A stretch of DNA of 64,000 nt, taken from the NCBI RefSeq assembly GCF_000971475.1, contig NZ_DF967528.1:124001-188000 (forward strand), given 5' to 3'. Origin of the DNA: Sulfuricella sp. T08. Its GTDB lineage: Bacteria; Pseudomonadota; Gammaproteobacteria; Burkholderiales; Sulfuricellaceae. The notes beneath the pieces are model-generated. The model was not told the origin of the DNA. It saw only the letters and a list, made by a program, of their open reading frames with translations, and did no database searches. The position numbers and the translations under genes are program-made. This document shows positions 55,888 to 64,000 of the stretch, piece by piece (within the stretch, counting starts at the first letter, position 1; the number at the start of each line of letters is the position of its first letter).

Positions 55888-58800
55888 ATGCTGAATCGCC
55901 TTATCGAGTGGTCGGCGCGCAACGTCTTCCTGGTGCTGCTGGCCACCCTCGCCATTATCGGTGGCGGCATCTATGCCGTGCTGAAGACGCCGCTCGATGC
56001 CCTGCCCGACCTCTCCGACGCCCAGGTCATCATCTACACGGAGTATTCCGGCCAGGCCCCGCAGGTAGTGGAAGACCAGGTCACCTATCCGCTCACCACG
56101 GCCATGCTGTCGGTACCGAAATCGAAAGTCGTGCGTGGTTTTTCCTTCTTCGGCGCGTCATTCGTCTACGTGATTTTCGAGGACGGCACCGATATCTACT
56201 GGGCGCGTTCGCGCGTGCTGGAATATCTCACCTCCCTTACCGGCCGCCTGCCGCAAGGCGTTTCGCCCCAGCTCGGGCCGGATGCCACCGGCGTGGGCTG
56301 GGTCTACCAGTACGCGGTACTAGCCAAGAACAAGACCCTGGCCGAACTGCGTACCATCCAGGACTGGTATCTGCGCTACCAGCTCACCAAAGCACCGGGC
56401 GTGGCGGAAGTCGCCAGCATCGGCGGCTTCGTCAAGCAATACCAGGTAGTCGTCAACCCGCGCCAGTTACAGGCTTACGGCATACCGCTATCCAAAGTTT
56501 CCCAGGTGATCCGCGATTCCAACCGCGATGTCGGCGGGCGCGTAATCGAAATGGCCGAAACCGAGTACATGGTACGCGGCAAAGGCTATCTACGCGGCAA
56601 GAGCGACCTGGAGCAGCTCGTGGTCAAGAGCGAAAAGGGCGTGCCGGTGCTGCTGCGCGACATCGCACGGGTGGAACTCGGCCCGGACGAGCGGCGTGGC
56701 CTGACCGAACTCAACGGCGAAGGCGAGGTGGTATCCGGCATCGTCATGGCACGCTACGGCCAGAATGCACTGGAGGTCATCTCCAACATCAAGGAGAAAA
56801 TCAAGGAGGTGGCCAGCGGCCTGCCCGAAGGTGTCAGTATAACAACGGTGTATGACCGTTCCGACCTGATCCTGCGCGCCATCTCCAACCTCAAGACTAC
56901 GCTGCTGGAAGAAAGTGCCATCGTCGCTCTGGTCTGCATCGTATTCCTGCTCCATGTGCGCAGCGCTTTGGTCGCCATCATCATGCTGCCGGTAGGGGTG
57001 CTGATCGCCTTCATCGCCATGCGCCTGCTCGGCATGAATTCCAACATCATGAGCCTGGGCGGCATCGCAATCGCTATTGGTGCGATGGTGGACGCGGCCA
57101 TCGTCATGATCGAAAACGCCCACAAGCACATCGAACGGCTCAAGCCCGGCGAATCGCGTGCCCAGGCCATGATAGACGCCTGCAAGGAAGTCGGCCCGGC
57201 GCTATTCTTCTCGCTGCTGATTATCACCGTATCGTTCCTGCCGGTATTCACACTGGAAGCGCAGGAAGGACGGCTGTTCTCGCCGCTAGCCTTTACCAAG
57301 ACTTTCTCCATGGCCGGTGCAGCGCTGCTCTCTGTAACTCTGGTGCCGGTGCTGATGATGCTGTTCATCCGCGGCCATATCATTCCCGAGGCGAAAAATC
57401 CGGTGAACCGCTTCCTGATCTGGGTGTACCGGCCGGTGATCGCCTGGGTGATGCAGTGGAAGAAACTGACTATCGTTCTGGCTCTGGGAGCCTTGGTTTT
57501 GAGCTTATATCCAGCTTCCAAGCTAGGCAGCGAATTCATGCCCACCCTCAACGAGGGCACGTTGTTCTACATGCCGACAGGGCTGCCCGGCATGTCGGTG
57601 ACCAAGGCGGCGGAGCTACTGCAAACCCAGAACAAGATCATCAAGGGTTTCCCCGAAGTGGCCTCGGTCTACGGCAAGGCCGGACGCGCGCAAACCGCCA
57701 CCGACCCGGCACCACTGGAGATGTTCGAAACCATCATCAACCTCAAGCCGGAAGCCGAATGGCGGCCAGGCATGAAGATCGACAAGCTGATAGCCGAACT
57801 GGACAAGGCATTACAAATCCCCGGCGTCGCCAATTCCTGGACCATGCCGATCAAGGCGCGCATCGACATGCTCTCCACCGGCATCCGCACCCCTATCGGC
57901 ATCAAGGTGTTCGGCAAGGACCTGGCGGGCATGGAAAAGCTGGCCAAGGAAATCGAAGCGGTGGTGAAACAGGTTCCCGGCACCACCAGCGCCTACGCCG
58001 AGCGCCTCACCGGCGGCCTGTACTTGAACATCGAGCCGCAGCGCGATCAGCTGGCCCGTTACGGCATTGCCGTGGGCGAACTACAGGACGTGATCGCCAC
58101 CGCCCTCGGCGGGGAAATGGTCACCACCACAGTGGAAGGCCGCGAGCGTTTCGGCGTCAGCGTGCGCTACCCGCGCGAACTGCGCAGCGACCCGCAGACA
58201 ATCGCCACACAGGTGCTGGTGCCGGTCGGCGGCGAGATTAGCGGTCCGGTCGCGATGGTGCCGCTGGGGCAGCTTGCCCGGATCGAGATCGCCAGAGGCG
58301 CGCCGGCGATCCGCACCGAGAACGCCCTGCTGTCGGCCTACATCTACGTCGACATCCGCGACCGCGACATCGGCAGCTATGTGCGCGATGCGCAGCAGGC
58401 GGTACGCGACAAGGTCAAGTTCCCGCCCGGCTACTATGCCACCTGGAGCGGCCAGTTCGAGTACATGGAGCGCGCCACCGAGAAGATGAAGGTTGTCATC
58501 CCGGTCACGCTGGCAATTATCTTCATGTTGCTCTACCTAAACTTCCGCCGCCTCACCGAAACCCTGATCGTGATGCTGTCGGTGCCTTTCGCTCTGGTCG
58601 GCGGAGTTTGGCTGATGTGGGCGTTGAGCTACAATCTCTCGGTTGCCGTGGCAGTGGGATTCATCGCCCTGGCCGGCGTCGCCGCCGAAACCGGAGTGGT
58701 GATGCTGATCTACCTCGACCACGCGCTGAATGAAATCAAGGCCAGGCGCGAGGCGGAGGGTAAGCCCCTGGTCCAGGCCGACCTCTACGTCGCAGTAATG

Positions 58801-59022
58801 GAAGGCGCGGTGGAGAGAGTACGGCCGAAGATGATGACGGTGGTGGCGATCATGGCCGGCCTCCTGCCGATCATGTGGAGCAGCGGCACCGGCTCCGAAG
58901 TAATGAGCCGCATCGCCGCACCGATGGTGGGCGGCATGATTTCGTCGACAATTTTGACGCTGGTTGTGATCCCGGCGCTTTATGCGCTGGTCAAGGAATG
59001 GACACTTTTCAAACGGAGCTAG
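55888..59022 (+). CDS. cusA: Cu(I)/Ag(I) heavy-metal RND pump CusA
   Basis: Inner-membrane RND transporter of 1044 aa with 12 helices and two large periplasmic loops. The TM4 motif GGIAIAIGAMVDAAIVMIENAHKH is the signature of the monovalent-cation HME group (Cu/Ag), distinct from the Zn/Co/Cd CzcA group. The N-terminus MLNRLIEWSARNVFLVLL and C-terminal VVIPALYALVKEW are typical. It uses proton-motive force to expel metal through CusB and CusC. Confidence 0.95.
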   Translation: MLNRLIEWSARNVFLVLLATLAIIGGGIYAVLKTPLDALPDLSDAQVIIYTEYSGQAPQVVEDQVTYPLTTAMLSVPKSKVVRGFSFFGASFVYVIFEDGTDIYWARSRVLEYLTSLTGRLPQGVSPQLGPDATGVGWVYQYAVLAKNKTLAELRTIQDWYLRYQLTKAPGVAEVASIGGFVKQYQVVVNPRQLQAYGIPLSKVSQVIRDSNRDVGGRVIEMAETEYMVRGKGYLRGKSDLEQLVVKSEKGVPVLLRDIARVELGPDERRGLTELNGEGEVVSGIVMARYGQNALEVISNIKEKIKEVASGLPEGVSITTVYDRSDLILRAISNLKTTLLEESAIVALVCIVFLLHVRSALVAIIMLPVGVLIAFIAMRLLGMNSNIMSLGGIAIAIGAMVDAAIVMIENAHKHIERLKPGESRAQAMIDACKEVGPALFFSLLIITVSFLPVFTLEAQEGRLFSPLAFTKTFSMAGAALLSVTLVPVLMMLFIRGHIIPEAKNPVNRFLIWVYRPVIAWVMQWKKLTIVLALGALVLSLYPASKLGSEFMPTLNEGTLFYMPTGLPGMSVTKAAELLQTQNKIIKGFPEVASVYGKAGRAQTATDPAPLEMFETIINLKPEAEWRPGMKIDKLIAELDKALQIPGVANSWTMPIKARIDMLSTGIRTPIGIKVFGKDLAGMEKLAKEIEAVVKQVPGTTSAYAERLTGGLYLNIEPQRDQLARYGIAVGELQDVIATALGGEMVTTTVEGRERFGVSVRYPRELRSDPQTIATQVLVPVGGEISGPVAMVPLGQLARIEIARGAPAIRTENALLSAYIYVDIRDRDIGSYVRDAQQAVRDKVKFPPGYYATWSGQFEYMERATEKMKVVIPVTLAIIFMLLYLNFRRLTETLIVMLSVPFALVGGVWLMWALSYNLSVAVAVGFIALAGVAAETGVVMLIYLDHALNEIKARREAEGKPLVQADLYVAVMEGAVERVRPKMMTVVAIMAGLLPIMWSSGTGSEVMSRIAAPMVGGMISSTILTLVVIPALYALVKEWTLFKRS

Positions 59023-59023
59023 C

Positions 59024-59467
59024 ATGAACAAGAAACTGATCATCACCCTGAGTGTTGCGCTGCTGGCGGGCTGTGGTGACGGCGCCAAACCGCCGGAAGT
59101 TCAGGGCAAGGGCCTGCGCCAGTACGACAAGAATGTGCTGGCGCGCGGAGAGCGGGTATTCCAGACGAACTGCGCGGTATGCCACGGCAATGGTGGCGAG
59201 GGCAAACCCAACTGGCAACAGCCAGGCCCGGACGGCAAGCTTCTGCCCCCACCACTGGACGGTAACGGTCGGGTCTGGCGCCTTTCCAGCAGCCAGATGA
59301 AACAGTTCGTCCACCAGGGCAGCCCGGATGGACGTGCCAACATGCCGGCCTGGCAAGGCAAGCTATCTGACCAGGAAATCGACGATGCGGTCACCTGGAT
59401 CACCTCCTTGTGGTCAGATCAGGTTTATCTGGACTGGAAATCAAAAACCGAGCAATCTACTCAATAA
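59024..59467 (+). CDS. Monoheme cytochrome c lipoprotein
   Basis: A 147-aa exported protein with a lipobox-type signal (LSVALLAGCGD), one heme motif CAVCHGNGGEGKPN (CxxCH), and a distal Met candidate in the RANMPAWQGKLSDQEIDD segment, giving a class-I c fold. The ATG at 59024 is directly after cusA, so the gene is likely in the same transcript. Cytochromes of this sort follow cus or cop clusters in some beta-proteobacteria; a role in periplasmic Cu(I) redox is possible but unproven. Confidence 0.85.
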   Translation: MNKKLIITLSVALLAGCGDGAKPPEVQGKGLRQYDKNVLARGERVFQTNCAVCHGNGGEGKPNWQQPGPDGKLLPPPLDGNGRVWRLSSSQMKQFVHQGSPDGRANMPAWQGKLSDQEIDDAVTWITSLWSDQVYLDWKSKTEQSTQ

Positions 59468-59509
59468 TTTTGTAAAATTAGCTTTTTCTAATTTACCAGG
59501 AGATCTTTC

Positions 59510-59899
59510 ATGTACGGATTCAGCACAGAAGTAAAAGGCTCTTTCGACGCAGTCGTGGCAAAGACCATCGACGCCCTGAAAGTGGAAGGCTTCGGCGTCC
59601 TCACCGACATCGACGTGAAAGCCACCATGAAGGCCAAGCTCAACATCGATGGCCGCCCCTACCGCATCCTTGGCGCCTGCAATCCGCCACTGGCACACCG
59701 CGCCATCGAAGCCGATCCTGATATCGGCCTGCTGCTGCCCTGCAATGTGGTGGTGCGCGAAGAAGCTGATGGCAAGATCATGGTCGCCTTCATGGATCCA
59801 TCCGCGGTGCTGAAACTGGTAGACAAGCCCGGCATCGAGGAACTGGCGGCGGAAGTGAAAGGCCGGCTCGAGCGGGTGCGCGACAGCCTCAAGGCGTGA
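59510..59899 (+). CDS. DUF302 domain protein
   Basis: A 129-aa cytoplasmic protein of the DUF302 family. It shows [56 protein letters not shown], the conserved core of that family, with a single Cys each in LGACNP and LLPCNV. An AGGAG ribosome site precedes the ATG. The function is unknown; the family recurs near thiol, sulfur and metal genes. Its TGA overlaps the GTG start of aat. Confidence 0.9.
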   Translation: MYGFSTEVKGSFDAVVAKTIDALKVEGFGVLTDIDVKATMKAKLNIDGRPYRILGACNPPLAHRAIEADPDIGLLLPCNVVVREEADGKIMVAFMDPSAVLKLVDKPGIEELAAEVKGRLERVRDSLKA

Positions 59900-60579
59900 T
59901 CCCCTGGATCGATAACGACACGCCCTTTCCGCCGCTTTCTTCCGCCCTCCGCGAGCCCAACGGCTTGCTGGCGGCGGGTGGCGACCTTTCCCCGCAACGG
60001 CTGATTGCCGCCTACTCGCGCGGCATTTTTCCCTGGTTCAACCCCGGCGAGCCGATACTGTGGTGGAGTCCGGATCCCCGCATGGTGCTGTTTCCCGGCG
60101 AACTAAAAGTATCACGCTCGCTGCGCAAGACCCTGAAGAATCAGACCTACGAAATCCGCACCGACACCGCCTTCCGGCAAGTCATGCAAGCCTGCGCTGC
60201 ACCGCGCGACGGCCACAGCGGCACCTGGATATCTCCCGCCATGGTCGCCGCATACACCGAACTTCACCGGCAAGGCCTGGCACACTCGGTCGAAACCTGG
60301 ATGGACGACAAGCTCGTCGGTGGGCTCTATGGCGTCAGCCTGGGCAGGATGTTCTACGGCGAATCCATGTTCAGCCTCGCCACCGACGCCTCCAAGATCG
60401 CCTTCGTCCATCTGGTCAGGCAACTCGAACTCTGGGGCTACGGCATGATCGACTGCCAGATGAAAACCGCGCATCTCGCCTCGCTCGGGGCGCGCGAAAT
60501 TCCACGCGCCGAATTCAGCCAAAAGCTGACGGAACTGGTAAACTTTCCCGGGATAATTGGCCCCTGGCACCGACCATGA
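59896..60579 (+). CDS. aat: Leucyl/phenylalanyl-tRNA-protein transferase
   Basis: A 227-aa enzyme that adds Leu or Phe to proteins bearing N-terminal Lys or Arg, marking them for ClpSAP. Diagnostic motifs: [53 protein letters not shown] and [19 protein letters not shown]. The start is a GTG overlapping the preceding stop (GTGA). It overlaps bpt downstream (ATGA). Confidence 0.94.
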   Translation: MIPWIDNDTPFPPLSSALREPNGLLAAGGDLSPQRLIAAYSRGIFPWFNPGEPILWWSPDPRMVLFPGELKVSRSLRKTLKNQTYEIRTDTAFRQVMQACAAPRDGHSGTWISPAMVAAYTELHRQGLAHSVETWMDDKLVGGLYGVSLGRMFYGESMFSLATDASKIAFVHLVRQLELWGYGMIDCQMKTAHLASLGAREIPRAEFSQKLTELVNFPGIIGPWHRP

Positions 60580-61313
60580 ACTTGCTGAATGACTTTTCCA
60601 CGCGCGAGCTGCAATTCTACCTGACCTCCGCCTACCCGTGCAGCTACCTGCCGGGACAGATGGCGCGCTCGCTGGTGGCCACACCCAACGAGCTGGTTGA
60701 CAGCACGGTTTACAGCGAACTGATCCGCCTTGGCTTCCGCCGCAGCGGCGCTTACAACTATCGACCGCAATGCAGCCAGTGCCAGGCCTGCGTCCCGGTG
60801 CGGCTGGTGGTCGATGAATTCGAGCACAACCGCACTCAGCGGCGCGCCTGGAAAGCCCATTCAGCAATGACCGCAGCGGTGCGAGAACTGGTCTACGACC
60901 CAGAGCATCACGAACTCTATCGGCGCTACCAGACATCGCGGCACGCCGGCGGCGGCATGGATCAGGACGATCAGGAACAGTACCAGCGTTTTCTGCTGCA
61001 AAGCCACGCCACCACCTACCTGGTCGAGTTCCGCGAGGGCGACGTCCTGCGCATGGTCAGCCTGATCGACAGGGTGAATGACGGCCTGTCCTCGGTGTAT
61101 ACTTTTTACGACCCAGACCTGCCCCGCGCCAGCTTCGGCACCTACAATATCCTGTGGCAGGCCAACCTGTGCCGCGAACTGGAGCTACCCTATCTGTACC
61201 TCGGCTACTGGATCAAGCATAGCCGCAAGATGGCCTACAAGATCAACTACCAACCGCTACAAGGCTACATTCAGGATATCTGGCAAACCCTCCCTCCCAT
61301 CATCCTGATCTAA
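60576..61313 (+). CDS. bpt: Aspartate/glutamate leucyltransferase Bpt
   Basis: A 245-aa transferase that leucylates N-terminal Asp or Glu, related to eukaryotic Ate1. Features: [17 protein letters not shown], the R[26 protein letters not shown] cysteine cluster and [17 protein letters not shown]. The ATG at 60576 overlaps the aat stop; a longer frame through aat is a shadow. With aat it completes the two N-degron branches in one transcript. Confidence 0.94.
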   Translation: MNLLNDFSTRELQFYLTSAYPCSYLPGQMARSLVATPNELVDSTVYSELIRLGFRRSGAYNYRPQCSQCQACVPVRLVVDEFEHNRTQRRAWKAHSAMTAAVRELVYDPEHHELYRRYQTSRHAGGGMDQDDQEQYQRFLLQSHATTYLVEFREGDVLRMVSLIDRVNDGLSSVYTFYDPDLPRASFGTYNILWQANLCRELELPYLYLGYWIKHSRKMAYKINYQPLQGYIQDIWQTLPPIILI

Positions 61314-61457
61314 CTCGAATGCAGAAAAGCCTGTTTCAGATAGTGTATTCTATGAAATATGGATAATCAGGCCTCCGCCTGTACCCCAAAAAAAACCTTG
61401 GCAGTCACGTACTCATGGCCGGCTTTGATCAGCTGAACGTTCAGACTTAAGGACAAG

Positions 61458-63509
61458 ATGACCTCTATCCTCATCGTCGAAGATGATCCCCTGCAGGCGG
61501 AAGCACTCAAGCTTCAGCTCGTCGACTGCGGCTATCAGTTTGCAGCACTGGTCCGCTCCGGGGAAGAAGCGGTCGAACAGGCACAGGCGCTGTGTCCCGA
61601 CGTGGTGCTGATGGACATCATGCTAGCCGGAAAAATAGATGGGATCGATGCCGCCCAAAAAATCCGCGATTGCTGCGACATTCCGGTGCTTTACCTGACC
61701 GCCTATGCGGATGAAGCCTTTTTTCAGCGCGCCCAGGTAACCGAGCCCTACGCCTATCTGCTCAAGCCCAGCACACCACGGGAAATCCAGCTCGCCATCG
61801 AAATCGCCCTGTACCGCCACCGCATGGAATCAATGGCGCACGCGACCCTGGAGCAGGCTGTAGCGGAGCGTACCCTTCAGCTAGAACAAGCCCGGCAACG
61901 CATCACCGGCATCCTGGAAAGCACCACTGACGCCTTCGTCGCCCTCGACACTGACTGGCGCTATACCTACGTCAATCAAAGGGCCGGCGCACTGTTCGGC
62001 CGCAAGCCGGAAGAGCTGGTTGGCAAGCACATTTGGACCGAGTTTCCGGAGGCTGTGGGCCAGCCTTTCTACCATGCCTATCACCAGGCCATGGCGGAAC
62101 AGATGCCGATCGAGCTGGAAGAGTATTACCCCCCCTGGGAGCGCTGGTTCGAACATCGCGTCTTCCCCGCCCAAGAGGGTCTTTCCATCTTCTTCCACGA
62201 CATCACCGAACGCAAGCAGGCCGAGCAACAGATTCAGCGTCAGATGACCATGCTCCAGGCACTCTATTTCGGTGCACACAAGCTGTCGGAAAGCGTGGAT
62301 TATGCTGGCATTGCAAAAAGCGTGACTCGCTTGTGCGTCGAGGTTCTCGGCGTGCAGCTGGCCTGGCTGGGTCGTGCCGAGGCGGATGGCTGCGTCAGCC
62401 TGCTGGCCCAATACCCGGTAGAGAATGCCTACCCCCGTCGCATCACCGTGCGCTGGGATGAGTCGCCGCAGGGTCAAGGAGCCACCGGCCGCGCCATTCG
62501 CCAAGGCGCTCCGGTATTCAGCACCGACCTCTCCGCTGATATGAGTTTTTCTCCCTGGCACGACATGGCTCTGAAAGAAGGTTTCCGCAGCAGCGCCGCA
62601 TTTCCGCTTATCAGCCGCGGCCAAGCTTTCGGCTCCCTGAATCTATACAGCCCTACCCCGAACTACTTTACTTCCGGACGCATCGAACTGTTCCAGGCCC
62701 TTGCCGACCAAGCCGCCGCTGCGCTGGTCAACATCACGCTGTATGACGAAGTACGCGCCTATGTCACGCAACTGGAACAACGGGTAGCCGAGCGCACCGC
62801 CGATCTCGCTGCCACCAACCAGGAACTGGAAGCTTTCAGCTATTCTGTCGCCCACGATCTGCGGGCGCCGCTACGAGCCATGCAGGGCTTCGCCCAGGCA
62901 TTGGAAGAAGATTACGGCAATAGCCTGGATCCAAGAGGCCGGGAGTATATCGGGCGCATCGTCACCGCTGCCGAACGTATGGGTACCCTGATCCAGGATT
63001 TGCTGAGCTACAGTCAACTGACCCGCGCCGAAATTCAGCTCAGCCCGGTGAGTCTGGCTGCGGCGGTAAAAGTAGCGCTGGCCCAGCTCGACAGCGAGAT
63101 CGGAAAAACAGGGGCACGCATCACGGCCATCCCTGCCCTGCCGGAAGTAATGGGGCATGCACCCACCTTGGCCCAGATCATCAGCAATCTGCTCAGCAAC
63201 GCGATCAAGTTCGTCCCCTCCGGCATACAACCCCAGGTGAGGATACTGACCGAGGATCGTGGCGAACGGGTGTGCCTGTGGATAGAAGACAACGGCATCG
63301 GCATTTCTCCTGAGCATCAGTCACGCATCTTCCGGGTATTCGAGCGGCTGCATGGGATAGAAACCTATCCCGGCACCGGCATCGGCCTCGCCATCGTGCA
63401 CAAGGGAGCAGAGCGCATGGGAGGAGAAGCCGGAGTGGAATCAGAAACTGGCAAAGGCAGCCGCTTTTGGGTAGAGTTGGACAAACCCCCAACAACGGAA
63501 AAGCCATGA
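61458..63509 (+). CDS. REC-PAS-GAF histidine kinase
   Basis: A 683-aa cytoplasmic sensor with no membrane helix. An N-terminal receiver domain (ILIVEDDPLQAEA, phosphoacceptor Asp53 in VVLMDIMLAGKIDG) is followed by a PAS domain (TDAFVALDTDWRYTYVNQRAG, about 150-255) and a GAF domain (about 280-430). The H-box is SYSVAHDLRAPLRAMQGF, with the ATPase core ISNLLSNAIKFVP and DNGIGI at the C-terminus. The FSYSVAHDLRAPLR type resembles phytochrome-like kinases, but no chromophore cysteine is evident. It overlaps the downstream regulator gene. Confidence 0.9.
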   Translation: MTSILIVEDDPLQAEALKLQLVDCGYQFAALVRSGEEAVEQAQALCPDVVLMDIMLAGKIDGIDAAQKIRDCCDIPVLYLTAYADEAFFQRAQVTEPYAYLLKPSTPREIQLAIEIALYRHRMESMAHATLEQAVAERTLQLEQARQRITGILESTTDAFVALDTDWRYTYVNQRAGALFGRKPEELVGKHIWTEFPEAVGQPFYHAYHQAMAEQMPIELEEYYPPWERWFEHRVFPAQEGLSIFFHDITERKQAEQQIQRQMTMLQALYFGAHKLSESVDYAGIAKSVTRLCVEVLGVQLAWLGRAEADGCVSLLAQYPVENAYPRRITVRWDESPQGQGATGRAIRQGAPVFSTDLSADMSFSPWHDMALKEGFRSSAAFPLISRGQAFGSLNLYSPTPNYFTSGRIELFQALADQAAAALVNITLYDEVRAYVTQLEQRVAERTADLAATNQELEAFSYSVAHDLRAPLRAMQGFAQALEEDYGNSLDPRGREYIGRIVTAAERMGTLIQDLLSYSQLTRAEIQLSPVSLAAAVKVALAQLDSEIGKTGARITAIPALPEVMGHAPTLAQIISNLLSNAIKFVPSGIQPQVRILTEDRGERVCLWIEDNGIGISPEHQSRIFRVFERLHGIETYPGTGIGLAIVHKGAERMGGEAGVESETGKGSRFWVELDKPPTTEKP

Positions 63510-63970
63510 GCACAAACAGCGCCCTGCAAACCATCCTGCTGGTGGAGGACGACGCCAACGACGTCATGCTGTTCCAGCGCGCCTACCGCAAGTGCAGGCT
63601 AGCCAACCCGCTGCAGGTGGTGGATGATGGCGAGGCAGCGCTGGACTATCTCGCCGGCAGAGGCAAGTACGCTGATCGGGCAAGCTATCCGCTGCCCGCA
63701 TTGGTGCTGCTCGACTTCAAGCTGCCGCGCAAGTCGGGGCTGGAAGTGCTGGCCTGGATGCGGGAACGTACCGAGCTGAAGCGACTGCCGGTAGTGGCAC
63801 TGACCTCCTCGCGGGAAAGATCCGATGTCAACCGTGCCTTCGACCTCGGCATCAACTCCTACCTGGTCAAGCCGGTGGCCTTCGACAACCTGCTGCAACT
63901 GGTCAAGGCGCTGGGCCTGTACTGGCTGGTGTTGAATGAAAACCCAGATCTCATGACTGAACATACCTGA
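63506..63970 (+). CDS. Rcp-type single-domain response regulator
   Basis: A 154-aa receiver-only protein. LLVEDDANDVMLFQRAYRKC, LVLLDFKLPRKSGLEVL (phosphoacceptor Asp) and NSYLVKPVAFDNLLQLV match the Rcp1/CheY-like group that receives phosphate from phytochrome-type kinases. The ATG at 63506 overlaps the kinase stop, so it is the expected partner. There is no output domain, so phosphate may go to a further phosphotransfer step. The last 30 bases of the window hold no full gene. Confidence 0.9.
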   Translation: MSTNSALQTILLVEDDANDVMLFQRAYRKCRLANPLQVVDDGEAALDYLAGRGKYADRASYPLPALVLLDFKLPRKSGLEVLAWMRERTELKRLPVVALTSSRERSDVNRAFDLGINSYLVKPVAFDNLLQLVKALGLYWLVLNENPDLMTEHT

Positions 63971-64000
63971 CATGACGGCCGTCACCTCTACTCCGCTTCG

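Overview
This window reads as one chromosomal segment of a beta-proteobacterium. The divergent rluD/bamD pair, the sucC-sucD-nadE-glnB order, the divergent merR/merTP switch, the DUF3106 and DUF302 proteins and the CusF/CusCBA efflux genes together suggest the Nitrosomonadales/Gallionellales/Sulfuricella group. That placement rests on remembered gene order and protein similarity. No rRNA or other phylogenetic marker is present to settle it. Most genes are GC-rich and tightly packed, with many 4-bp ATGA or GTGA overlaps.

Layout. (1) 0.2-4.1 kb: a complete polyamine-type ABC importer, potABCD. A palindromic intergenic repeat sits inside the coding sequence for the PotD signal peptide. (2) 4.3-5.1 kb: a small membrane protein and an HU protein, then a non-coding stretch with a MITE-like inverted repeat. 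(3) 5.7-16.8 kb: a metal and envelope-stress region. It has a mercury uptake and regulation locus without merA in the window (merR, merT, merP and a CopZ-type Fe-S protein), a glycine-zipper protein, a copper P-type ATPase, a decayed zinc-ribbon gene with three frameshifts, three periplasmic charge-rich proteins, an OmpR/EnvZ-type two-component pair and a small HMA metallochaperone. (4) 16.9-31.0 kb: mainly housekeeping genes. These include rimO, a ZIP transporter, pgeF, a P-type H+-ATPase with DedA and a universal stress protein, rluD, bamD, glnB, nadE and sucCD.

(5) 31.1-50.6 kb: the selenocysteine region. selA, selB and the tRNA-Sec gene (31.1-34.6 kb) and a respiratory formate dehydrogenase operon, fdhA-fdhB-fdhI-fdhE (45.1-50.6 kb), are separated by an accessory island at 34.9-43.3 kb plus an IS30 element. 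FdhA is a selenoprotein: an in-frame UGA at codon 196 is followed immediately by a SECIS-like hairpin, so the window carries both the decoding machinery and its client. The island reads, in transcription order: a RecB-nuclease/RNase H-like/SF1-helicase fusion, a small unknown protein, an McrB-type GTPase with an apparent EVE-like domain inserted in its AAA+ core, an McrC nuclease subunit, and a small protein with kinase-like motifs. This is the best candidate for an undescribed, probably anti-phage, system.

(6) 50.8-64 kb: an EAL-HDOD regulator and a Cu(I)/Ag(I) efflux cluster (a His-rich small protein, CusF, CusC, CusB, CusA) followed by a cytochrome c lipoprotein and a DUF302 protein. After these come the two N-degron transferases Aat and Bpt, then a REC-PAS-GAF-histidine kinase with a downstream Rcp-type response regulator.

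Copper handling recurs across the window: CopA and CopZ at 8.5-16.8 kb, CusF-CBA at 52.9-59.0 kb. Mercury uptake and zinc transport lie in the first third. Together these suggest a metal-exposed lifestyle; this is an inference.
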